Shown here: positions 1 to 6,987 of the stretch, piece after piece | Position numbering within the stretch: the stretch's first letter is position 1 | Layout of the letters: each line of letters starts with the position of its first letter | Assembly: GCA_027038275.1 (NCBI GenBank) | Contig: JALVXC010000125.1 | Coordinates: forward strand, 1-32,729 | Origin: Campylobacteraceae bacterium | GTDB taxonomy: Bacteria; Campylobacterota; Campylobacteria; Campylobacterales; Sulfurovaceae | DNA: 32,729 nt | Direction of reading: 5' to 3' | Notes under the pieces: model-generated | What the model saw: only the letters and a program-made list of their open reading frames with translations | Told to the model about the DNA's origin: nothing | Databases searched by the model: none | Made by a program: the position numbers and the translations under genes

Positions 1-208
1 GGTGCTTATGTTTTATGTTCATTTCGCTTCTTACTAACTTCTCGTGTCTTTTTTTAATCTTTTATTCATGGTTTTTTCTCGTATTTTACTATTTTTTTTC
101 TGATTTAGGTTGTGTAGAAAGGTATGCTTGTTGATGAGATTGAGGAGGATTAGGCTTAACGCTGATTTTGATATAATGTGTTATAATCATTCAAAAAAGA
201 GGTTTCTA
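1..208. other. Left-edge region without a recognisable gene; putative promoter of the toxin-antitoxin operon
   Basis: No convincing gene is visible here. The first 110 bases are T-rich on the + strand and all frames are short. Two perfect TATAAT boxes lie at 172-177 and 182-187, 22-37 bases upstream of the antitoxin ATG at 209, and are good -10 candidates. A purine-rich ribosome-binding site (AAAAGAGG, about 195-202) precedes that ATG. The frame that could extend the antitoxin N-terminus to 110 runs through both TATAAT boxes and encodes an Arg/Cys-rich stretch unlike the family, so I treat it as untranslated. Confidence 0.4.
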
Positions 209-493
209 ATGCAAACGATTACACTACCAACCATAGAAGTTGATAACTCTATTTTGCTATCTCTAAAATCATCAGCCGAAGAGTTAGCCTATAAGATGAA
301 GTTCTATACTGCTGTTGCACTTTACCAAAAACGAAAACTCTCATTGGGAAAATCGGCTGAATTTTTAGGAATGGATAGATTAGATTTTATTAAAGCTTTG
401 CAACAAGAAAATATACCTATTTTTGACTACTCAAATAATGAAATCAATGAGATAACAGAAGATGCAGAGTCTCTTTCAAAGCTTTTAAAATGA
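209..493 (+). CDS. UPF0175 family antitoxin-like protein
   Basis: This is a 94-residue protein, probably the antitoxin of a type II toxin-antitoxin pair. It would neutralise the PIN-domain protein encoded immediately downstream and probably repress their shared promoter. The central segment (about residues 28-65, around YQKRKLSLGKSAEFLGMDR) has the short-helix, turn, helix layout of the UPF0175 family. The C-terminal tail is acidic, as is common for the toxin-binding part of such antitoxins. I chose ATG 209 because a good ribosome-binding site precedes it and the length then fits the family; the frame stays open to 110. The stop codon overlaps the toxin start (ATGA), so the two are translationally coupled. 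The family call comes from pattern recognition and the pairing from context. Confidence 0.75.
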   Translation: MQTITLPTIEVDNSILLSLKSSAEELAYKMKFYTAVALYQKRKLSLGKSAEFLGMDRLDFIKALQQENIPIFDYSNNEINEITEDAESLSKLLK

Positions 494-966
494 TAATTGT
501 ATCGAATACTACACCGATTATAACTCTTTGCTCTATTGATAAGCTCAATATTTTAAAACACTTTTTTGAAAAAGTCTATATTCCCCAAGCTGTTTATGAT
601 GAAATCAAATCTAAAAAGGCTTATGGTTACAGAGAGATTGATGATGAGTTTTTTGAAGTCATAACCATAAAAGACTCCTTTGCACAAAATATTCTACTCA
701 ATGATTTAGACTTAGGAGAGGCTCAAACGATTGTTTTAGCAAAAGAGTTAAATGCAGATATAGTACTGATAGATGAGACTATAGGGTACAACATTGCCCG
801 TTCTCAACAACTAAATGTCAAACGAACTCTCTCATTTTTAATAGTTGCAAAAGAGAGAGGTTTAATAGAAGAGATTAAACCTCTGTTAGAGGAGATGATA
901 GAAAAAGGGCGTTGGATTAGTCAAAGAGTTTGTAATGATGTTTTGAGAATTTGTGGGGAGTTGTAG
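490..966 (+). CDS. DUF3368 PIN-domain protein (putative ribonuclease toxin)
   Basis: This 158-residue protein belongs to the DUF3368 branch of the PIN-like nucleases and is the probable toxin partner of the preceding UPF0175 protein. Visible family features are the N-terminal VSNTTPII motif (residues 4-11), an early Glu (E38), the LGEAQTIVLAKEL segment with E77 (about residues 75-87), the VLIDE strand with D95 and E96, and the C-terminal RWISQRV motif. PIN nucleases bind metal ions through such acidic residues and usually cut RNA. The first position of the motif is Asn (N6) rather than Asp, which recurs in DUF3368 proteins, so it does not by itself mean loss of activity. The ATGA overlap with the antitoxin supports a two-gene operon. 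The RNA target is unknown. Confidence 0.8.
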   Translation: MIIVSNTTPIITLCSIDKLNILKHFFEKVYIPQAVYDEIKSKKAYGYREIDDEFFEVITIKDSFAQNILLNDLDLGEAQTIVLAKELNADIVLIDETIGYNIARSQQLNVKRTLSFLIVAKERGLIEEIKPLLEEMIEKGRWISQRVCNDVLRICGEL

Positions 967-1056
967 GGTACTGTTTTCCAACGCACCGTTAAATGAAATT
1001 GGCATAGAGGGAAGTTTCGCCGAAAGGCTTATTAAAAATAGGGAGAGTAAAATAAA
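967..1056 (+). other. Leader segment before the Septu-like operon
   Basis: This 90-bp gap between the PIN toxin and the ATPase has an unusual composition for the region. It includes a short palindrome TTCGCCGAA (about 1016-1024) and a purine-rich ribosome-binding site (AGGGAGAG, about 1041-1048). No clear TATAAT box is present. One frame stays open across it and runs into the ATPase start region without an obvious start codon. I cannot assign a function. It may be a degenerate gene end or a dispersed intergenic repeat. Confidence 0.3.
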
Positions 1057-3453
1057 ATGGGAAAAGAAGAAAACACAAAAGTAATGTGGTATGATGTTTA
1101 TCGTGAGTTAGCTAAGTTATTAGCAAAAACAAATGGTGAAGAGTTATATAAATCATGTTTAGAAAATGATGAGTTTAAAGGCTATCACGCTTGGTCAAAG
1201 AATTTTTTTGAAACAGAAAAAATTCACAATGAGGTTGGTACTTTTGACCCTCTACAGGTTTTTGCTAGTTTTAATGGTTTTGGAATGAGTGATAGTGTTC
1301 GTACTAAGAAGATTAATCTCTATTTTGAAATACTCGGTTCTGAAAAAAATTATAAAAACATAGATTTTTCAGGTTGTCCAACCCCTATGATATTACATTT
1401 AGTAGCTATTAGAACAAGAATAGGCTGGAACACAGAAAAGTATATTAAAGAGCATGGAAAGAATGCTCATGTTAACCTTGAGGAAGAAAAAAAAGCTCAA
1501 GGAAAAATATGGAAAGCTTTTAAACAAGTTATTAAAGAAGACTATTCATCTATTGACTTTGAAGACCTAAAAACAGTTTTTGGTGTTAATTTAAACTCTT
1601 TTTCACTGCTTCTATTTTGGATAGACTCTCGAAATTTTTTACCTTTAGATAAGAATACTTTAGCTCTTTTTGAAACAAATAATCAAGATATAGCTAAAAC
1701 TATTCAAACTTGGGATGAATATTTAAAATTTTTAAAACTAAAAGATACAGATATTTATCAAATTATTACTTCTATGGCTTGGGAGGGGTGTTCATATGAG
1801 ACTCTTAGTAAAAAAACGAAAGAAGTATTAGCAGAATTTGGTATTAAAAAATGTCCCCAAAAGAGTTTAAAAATAATAGCTATTAAGCCATTAGAGGGTT
1901 GTAATAAAGATTTTTTAAAAGGTTTAAAAGAGAACCAAATTTATCTTTTTGATAAAGCATACTCTATAGATGATAATGGAAATATCACCTACCATAAAGA
2001 GAAAGATATACAACTTTTTAATCAAGATGGTTTACAAGTAAATATAAATGCTATTGTAGGGAAGAATGGTACGGGTAAAAGTACATTGATTGAGCTTTTT
2101 TTAGCTATTATTAACAATGTGACTTATCAACAACAAAATAAAGATTGTATAAAATATATTGAAAATTTAAAAGTTGAATTTATTTTTGAAGATTTACATA
2201 TATATAAAGTCAAAGTTGCAAATGAAACTATAACACTATTTGAATATATTGATAATAACAAGTGGAAAGAGATTAAAAATTTAAATCATAAACAATTTTT
2301 TTATAATATTTTAGTTAATTATTCAATTCATAGTTTAGATAGCAGTAAGAATAGTTGGATAAATTCACATTTTGATAATAAATGTAGAACAGATATTATG
2401 ATTGAGCCATTTAGAGAAGATGGAAATATTAATATTCAAGAAGAAGAAAAAAGAGTTAAAGAGAGATTGATTGTAAATCTTTTAGAACCTGAACCTAGCA
2501 AAGAAGATGAGTATAGTTTTAGACAATTAACAGATAGATATAGAGCAATTAAATTACTAAGTAATTCAAAGCTTAATAAAAGTAAAAAAAATAAAAGTTT
2601 ACTAATTTTTTATTCTGATACAAATGATTTAAAAGACTGTTTTAGTGAACATAAGATAGAAGAATTATCAGAAAAAATAAATGATTCTAAAGATGATGAT
2701 AAATCAATTAAAGATTTTATTCCAAATAACTATTTTAATGATATTCTTTTAGATAATGATATTAAATTCTCTCAATTAAGCTCAGGAGAAAAACAAAAAA
2801 TATACTCTATAAACTCTATTGTTTATCACATAAAAGAGATAGACAGAAAAAAGAAATACAAACATATTAACCTCATATTAGATGAGATAGAACTCTACTT
2901 TCATCCTGAACTACAACGAACCTATATTAGTGATGTTATTAAAGCTATTAAAAAAGTAGGAACAGAAAATATATTGGGAATCAATATAACATTTATAACT
3001 CACTCACCATTTATACTCTCTGATATTCCTGAAAGTAAGATACTCTTTTTAGATAAAGAGAGTAAAGATATAGATGCAAAAACTGTACCCCAAGAAAGAA
3101 GTGTTAAAACCTTTGGAGCAAATATTCATACTCTTTTGAGTGATAGCTTTTTTATGGAAAATGGGCTAATGGGGGAGTTTGCAAAGGGTAAGATAAATGA
3201 GATTATAAATTTTCATAAAGAAGTAAACATAGAAAATAAAAAAGAAAAGCCTAATTTTGTATCACTTCAAGAAGAATATGAAAAGCATAAAACTAAATTT
3301 TGGAATGTTCAATCTATTATAGGAGAAGATTATCTAAGACAGGTTATTAAAAACCATTTAAGAGATATAGAAAATATTTTATTGGGTCATAATGGAGCTA
3401 AACAAGAAGAGATAAAACGAGTAGAAGCTTATTTAGAGAGTTTGAAAAAATGA
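1057..3453 (+). CDS. Septu-like (PtuA-type) AAA/ABC ATPase with N-terminal extension
   Basis: This 798-residue protein is the predicted ATPase of a two-gene anti-phage system. The nucleotide-binding parts of an ABC/SMC-type ATPase are all visible: Walker A GKNGTGKS (335-342), signature LSSGEKQ (574-580), Walker B LILDEIELYFHPE (606-618) and H-loop ITHSPF (647-652). A TFGANIHTLLSDSFFM-like segment after the H-loop (about 685-700) resembles PtuA-type ATPases found beside HNH nucleases and in some retrons. The first 265 or so residues are a separate region with DPLQVFASFNGF (64-75), GCPTP (106-110) and LFWIDSRNFLPLDKNT (186-201). These motifs recall the N-terminal domain of some McrB-like restriction ATPases. 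The protein is therefore longer than a plain PtuA. The stop overlaps the HNH gene start (ATGA). No reverse transcriptase or other partner is nearby. Confidence is high for the ATPase and moderate for the Septu label. Confidence 0.8.
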   Translation: MGKEENTKVMWYDVYRELAKLLAKTNGEELYKSCLENDEFKGYHAWSKNFFETEKIHNEVGTFDPLQVFASFNGFGMSDSVRTKKINLYFEILGSEKNYKNIDFSGCPTPMILHLVAIRTRIGWNTEKYIKEHGKNAHVNLEEEKKAQGKIWKAFKQVIKEDYSSIDFEDLKTVFGVNLNSFSLLLFWIDSRNFLPLDKNTLALFETNNQDIAKTIQTWDEYLKFLKLKDTDIYQIITSMAWEGCSYETLSKKTKEVLAEFGIKKCPQKSLKIIAIKPLEGCNKDFLKGLKENQIYLFDKAYSIDDNGNITYHKEKDIQLFNQDGLQVNINAIVGKNGTGKSTLIELFLAIINNVTYQQQNKDCIKYIENLKVEFIFEDLHIYKVKVANETITLFEYIDNNKWKEIKNLNHKQFFYNILVNYSIHSLDSSKNSWINSHFDNKCRTDIMIEPFREDGNINIQEEEKRVKERLIVNLLEPEPSKEDEYSFRQLTDRYRAIKLLSNSKLNKSKKNKSLLIFYSDTNDLKDCFSEHKIEELSEKINDSKDDDKSIKDFIPNNYFNDILLDNDIKFSQLSSGEKQKIYSINSIVYHIKEIDRKKKYKHINLILDEIELYFHPELQRTYISDVIKAIKKVGTENILGINITFITHSPFILSDIPESKILFLDKESKDIDAKTVPQERSVKTFGANIHTLLSDSFFMENGLMGEFAKGKINEIINFHKEVNIENKKEKPNFVSLQEEYEKHKTKFWNVQSIIGEDYLRQVIKNHLRDIENILLGHNGAKQEEIKRVEAYLESLKK

Positions 3454-4325
3454 TTAAAATAGCCTACAAAAAAAACATCACTCAAACCTATTATGACAAT
3501 TTAGCAAATCGTAAATTCCAAAAAGAGAACAATAAAACTCTAAAAGAGCTTTTCGATGAAAAATTTAAAACTGAATTTGATTGCACTTTAGAGGATTTAC
3601 TCTATGGCTCTTTTGAAAAACTACAAGAGATAAAAGATAGACTAGGAGATATGTCAAAGCGAGATGATGTAAAAGCACTTTTTAAATACGAAAAAAAATT
3701 CCAAGAGCATATTTCTAAATTTTTTGAACAGTATGTAGAAGTACACACTTGCTACTTTTGTAATATTGAGTTTATCAATACCTTTATGACAAAAGATGAA
3801 AAGATTAAAAATGGATTTACACTTGACCACTATATTGACAAAGGGAAATACCCATATTTGGCATTGAGTCTATATAATTTAATTCCCTCTTGTTACACTT
3901 GTAACTCAAAAGTTAAAAGAGTTCGTAGTGTTGAAACTCTCTCTCCTGCTTCTACTCATTTTGATTTTAATAACAAAGTGAAGTTTAAAACATTTATGCA
4001 AAACAGAAATCTACAGATAGATTGTGAAGAAGATTTTGATTTGTTGCTCAAAGAGGATTTTTCAGATATTTACAAGCAGTACATAGATGTATTTGAATTA
4101 GATGGACGCTACAAATACCATAAATACAAAGTCATAGAGATGATAAGCAGACGAAAAGAGTATCCTGATAGTCGCATAAAAGAGTTAGCTCTTTTGACAC
4201 AAAAGACAGAAGAAGAGGTAAAGCAAGATTTGTTTGGAGAGTATCTTTTTGAAGATGAAGATTTACATAAACGACCATTGAGTAAATTGGTTCGTGATAT
4301 TTCGGAAGAGTTAGGCTTAATATAA
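3450..4325 (+). CDS. HNH endonuclease, Septu-like PtuB-type effector
   Basis: This 291-residue protein has a zinc-ribbon HNH core: CYFC (C101, C104), LDHY (D126, H127), a Leu-Tyr-Asn-Leu segment with N143, and CYTC followed by Asn (C148, C151, N152). The two CxxC pairs probably bind structural zinc, and the DH/N/N residues would form the metal-dependent nuclease site. The remaining sequence, N-terminal (1-95) and C-terminal (about 160-291), is mostly helical and charged and probably docks on the ATPase. The start codon overlaps the ATPase stop (ATGA), so the two are made together. In characterised Septu systems the ATPase and HNH proteins form one complex that degrades nucleic acid after infection. 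The target here is not known. Confidence 0.78.
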   Translation: MIKIAYKKNITQTYYDNLANRKFQKENNKTLKELFDEKFKTEFDCTLEDLLYGSFEKLQEIKDRLGDMSKRDDVKALFKYEKKFQEHISKFFEQYVEVHTCYFCNIEFINTFMTKDEKIKNGFTLDHYIDKGKYPYLALSLYNLIPSCYTCNSKVKRVRSVETLSPASTHFDFNNKVKFKTFMQNRNLQIDCEEDFDLLLKEDFSDIYKQYIDVFELDGRYKYHKYKVIEMISRRKEYPDSRIKELALLTQKTEEEVKQDLFGEYLFEDEDLHKRPLSKLVRDISEELGLI

Positions 4326-4337
4326 AGGACACCTAAA

Positions 4338-4454
4338 ATGCCAATTAACCCCTATACCCCACAAACTCAAAAGCCTTTCATTATTTTAAAGGTATGGTGG
4401 TTAATTTTGATGAATAGCAGAGAATTTTTAGATATTAAAAGGAATAAATCTTGA
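4338..4454 (+). CDS. Small ORF (38 aa), possible leader or membrane peptide
   Basis: This frame runs from ATG 4338 to TGA 4452-4454. An AAAGGA ribosome-binding site (about 4324-4329) overlaps the end of the HNH gene. Its TGA overlaps the TTG start of the next gene as TTGA, matching the 4-nt couplings at the other junctions nearby. The predicted peptide starts MPINPYTPQTQKPF, has a hydrophobic middle (FIILKVWWLILM) and a basic end. I do not recognise the family. It could be a real coupled small protein, a leader peptide controlling the next gene, or a remnant of a lost gene. Confidence 0.4.
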   Translation: MPINPYTPQTQKPFIILKVWWLILMNSREFLDIKRNKS

Positions 4455-5878
4455 ACATAAAAAGACTAATAACCCAAGGCGAAAATAAAAAGGTAGAGTT
4501 CAAAGAGCAACTCCCTAAAAATGAAAGCATTGTTAAAACCGTTATTGCTTTTTCAAATACCTCTGGTGGAAAGCTTATTATCGGTGTAAGTGGTGACAGA
4601 GAAATTGTAGGTATAGAAAATAAAGATATATTTGAACTCAAAGATAGACTCTCTTCACTTATTTTTGATAGCTGTTATCCAAATATTTTACCTGAAATCT
4701 ATACCCTTAATGTAGATGGAAAACTGCTTTTAGTCATAGAGGTTTTTAGAGGGAATTTACTACCCTATTATCTGAAAAAAGAGGGTAAAAACAATGGAAC
4801 ATACATTCGAGTTGAAGCAACCAATAGAAAAGCTAGTTTTGAGCATATTGTGGAGTTGGAGAGACAGAGACGCAATAGTAGTTTTGATGAAGAGCCTAAC
4901 TATGAGGTAGCGTTGTCGTCGCTTGATTTGTCTCCTCTTTATGATGTTTTTAAAAAAGTAAACAGACCATTAGACCACCAAAAACTCAAAAATTTAAAAC
5001 TCATTAAAGAGGAGCATGGAAAAGAGTACCCTAGCAATGCTCTACTTATTCTTTTGGGGTATTATGACCACTGCATGGTTAAGTGTGCTAAATTCAAAGG
5101 TACAACTATGGAGCTTTTTTTAGACAAAAAAGAGTATAGTGGTTCTATCTTTGAGATACTAGAAAAGAGTCTAAATTTCATTTTAAATCACATCAATCTA
5201 AGAGGTGAAATCAAAGGACTCTACCGAACTGATACCTATGAGATTCCCCTTGTTGCTTTGCGTGAAGCTCTGATTAATGCTCTTATTCATCGTGATTATA
5301 TCAATAAAGGTAGAGATATAAAAGTTGGTGTTTATGATGATATTGTAAACATCGTCTCATGTGGTGGCTACCCAAATAGCATTAGTCAAGATGACATAGA
5401 CAACGGCAGAAGCGATGCACGAAACCGTGTTGTTGCCAATGTTTTTAAGGAGCTAGGGCTTATTGAGCAGTGGGGTAGCGGTATTGCTCGGATTAAGAGT
5501 TCTTGTTTAGAGATTGGGTTAAAAGAGCCTCTTATTAGAGAAGTTAATGATTTTGTAGATGTGGAGTTTTATCGACCTAATATTAGTAAGACCGTCGTTA
5601 AACCGTCGGAAACCGTCGGAAAATCGTCGGATAATATTGAAAATCTAACTTTTCAAGAAGAAAAAGTAATTGCTTATTTAGAAGAGCATAAAAAAATGGT
5701 TTCAAAAGATGTAGAAGGACTTTTAAAAATTAAAGAGAGTCGTACACGAGAGTTATTGAAACAGATGGTTGAGAAAGGGCTTATTGTTCGGTTGGGACGT
5801 GGGCGTAGTACTTATTATGTGTTAGAAAAAAATTATAGTATACCAAAAACACTATTGAACAAGGAAAATAAACAATGA
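4451..5878 (+). CDS. AlbA_2 (Schlafen-type) ATP-binding regulator
   Basis: This 475-residue protein has three parts. An AlbA_2/Schlafen-type domain covers about residues 5-125, with [10 protein letters not shown] near the start and [14 protein letters not shown] at 33-46. A GHKL/HATPase_c_4-type ATP-binding domain covers the middle, with an [13 protein letters not shown] motif (N-box-like). A C-terminal winged helix lies at about 400-465. Proteins of this type (often misnamed RecG-like helicase or putative transcriptional regulator) are common in accessory regions; their biochemical role is mostly unknown. The start is TTG at 4451, chosen for its AAAAGGA ribosome-binding site 8 bases upstream and the fit to the domain edge. 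A linker of short Thr/Val/Lys/Ser-rich repeats joins the last two domains and is encoded by near-identical 10-11 bp DNA units. The stop overlaps the tsaD start. Confidence 0.75.
   Translation: MNIKRLITQGENKKVEFKEQLPKNESIVKTVIAFSNTSGGKLIIGVSGDREIVGIENKDIFELKDRLSSLIFDSCYPNILPEIYTLNVDGKLLLVIEVFRGNLLPYYLKKEGKNNGTYIRVEATNRKASFEHIVELERQRRNSSFDEEPNYEVALSSLDLSPLYDVFKKVNRPLDHQKLKNLKLIKEEHGKEYPSNALLILLGYYDHCMVKCAKFKGTTMELFLDKKEYSGSIFEILEKSLNFILNHINLRGEIKGLYRTDTYEIPLVALREALINALIHRDYINKGRDIKVGVYDDIVNIVSCGGYPNSISQDDIDNGRSDARNRVVANVFKELGLIEQWGSGIARIKSSCLEIGLKEPLIREVNDFVDVEFYRPNISKTVVKPSETVGKSSDNIENLTFQEEKVIAYLEEHKKMVSKDVEGLLKIKESRTRELLKQMVEKGLIVRLGRGRSTYYVLEKNYSIPKTLLNKENKQ
5592..5630 (+). repeat. Short tandem repeat (CCGTCG units) in a linker-coding region
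   Basis: CCGTCG occurs at 5592, 5603 and 5613, followed by a TCGTCGG variant at about 5624, giving a period of 10-11 bp. It encodes the repetitive linker between the ATP-binding and winged-helix domains of the AlbA_2 protein. The unit is not a multiple of three throughout, so a change in copy number could shift the frame. Confidence 0.6.
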
Positions 5879-6888
5879 TACTAAGCATAGAGAGTAGCTG
5901 TGACGACAGCTCAATAGCAGTAACAAAACTAGAAAATAACGAACTTCTATTTCACAAAAAGATAAGCCAAGAGAAAAAACACGCCTGTTATGGTGGGGTA
6001 GTTCCTGAACTCGCTTCGCGTCTTCATGCTATTGATTTACCCAATATCTTAGAAGAGGCTAAACCCTACCTAGATGAGCTTAAAGCAGTAGCAGTTACCA
6101 ACCAACCTGGGCTTTCAGTTACACTTTTAGAGGGGATTGCTATGGCTAAAAGCATAGCTGTCTCTAAAAATATACCTCTCATTCCTGTTCACCATCTAAA
6201 GGGGCATATCTACTCACTATTTATTGGCAAAGAGCAGATTTTACCCCTTTTGGTGCTACTTATTTCTGGTGGACATACACAGATTATTCGTGTGGAGGGG
6301 TTAGAGAAGATGACTATTTTAGCTACTAGCATAGATGACTCTGTAGGTGAGAGCTTTGATAAGGTAGCAAAAATGATGAATCTTGGCTACCCAGGAGGAC
6401 CTGTTATTGAGAGGTTGGCACTAAAGGGAGATGAGAATGCTTTTGATTTTCCTGTACCTCTTCGTAACTCTAAACTTATTGCCTTTTCACTCTCTGGGCT
6501 TAAAAATGCTGTTCGTTTAGCTATTGAGTCGCTTGGTGGAGCAGAGAGTTTAACCCAACAAAATAGATGTGATATTTCGGCTTCATTTCAAAAGGCTGTA
6601 AAGCTTCATCTAATTCAAAAGAGTAAAAAAATCTTTGAGAAAGAGAAGATAAAAGATTTTGCCATTGTGGGTGGGGCAAGTGCAAACCTCTATATTCGTG
6701 GGGCTTATGAAGAGTTGTGTAAAAAGTATGGTAAAGCCATACACACAGCCCCTTTAGAGTTCTGCTCAGATAATGCAGCGATGATTGGACGTTATGCTAT
6801 TGAGGCTTATAAAGAAGAGCTTTTTATTGACCCTTATGAGATAGATGTTGTTAGAACAAAGAAACAACAAGCAGGAGTGCTTTTATAA
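5875..6888 (+). CDS. tsaD: tRNA N6-adenosine threonylcarbamoyltransferase TsaD
   Basis: This 337-residue protein transfers the threonylcarbamoyl group to A37 of ANN-decoding tRNAs, in the cytoplasm with TsaB and TsaE. The ASKHA fold is clear: N-terminal [14 protein letters not shown] (residues 3-16), [13 protein letters not shown], the metal-binding HHLKGH motif (around residue 104), a phosphate-binding LISGGHTQ, and a C-terminal VGGASAN followed by SDNAAMIG. The length is normal for bacterial TsaD. It begins inside the stop of the upstream AlbA_2 gene (ATGA) and has a purine-rich AAGGAAAA ribosome-binding site. It is therefore probably co-transcribed with accessory genes, an odd partner for an essential tRNA-modification enzyme. 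Confidence 0.95.
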   Translation: MILSIESSCDDSSIAVTKLENNELLFHKKISQEKKHACYGGVVPELASRLHAIDLPNILEEAKPYLDELKAVAVTNQPGLSVTLLEGIAMAKSIAVSKNIPLIPVHHLKGHIYSLFIGKEQILPLLVLLISGGHTQIIRVEGLEKMTILATSIDDSVGESFDKVAKMMNLGYPGGPVIERLALKGDENAFDFPVPLRNSKLIAFSLSGLKNAVRLAIESLGGAESLTQQNRCDISASFQKAVKLHLIQKSKKIFEKEKIKDFAIVGGASANLYIRGAYEELCKKYGKAIHTAPLEFCSDNAAMIGRYAIEAYKEELFIDPYEIDVVRTKKQQAGVLL

Positions 6889-6962
6889 AAAATTCTATTA
6901 ACACTTTCTAACCAAAATTACGATAAAATAAGCCCAATTTTACGCAGTTAAAAAACTGAAAT

Positions 6963-6968
6963 TATAAT
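6963..6968 (+). promoter_or_regulatory. Candidate -10 element upstream of gyrB
   Basis: TATAAT lies 20 bases before ATG 6988 and only 8 before ATG 6976. If used, transcription would start near 6975, which fits translation from 6988. A second candidate, TAAAAT, is at 6924-6929. Confidence 0.35.
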
Positions 6969-6987
6969 AAGATTTATGGAGCTATCA

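Noticed and set aside
110-208. Upstream extension of the antitoxin frame
   Set aside because: It crosses two TATAAT boxes, lacks a good ribosome-binding site and does not look like the family; ATG 209 fits better.
490-966. PIN toxin inactivated by Asn in the first acidic position
   Set aside because: The NTTP form recurs in DUF3368 proteins, so Asn there is not evidence of decay.
1057-4325. Retron origin for the ATPase/HNH pair
   Set aside because: No reverse transcriptase gene or plausible msr/msd region is adjacent.
6976-6987. First ATG of the gyrB frame
   Set aside because: Only 8 bases from a TATAAT; ATG 6988 has GGAG at proper spacing and matches homologues.
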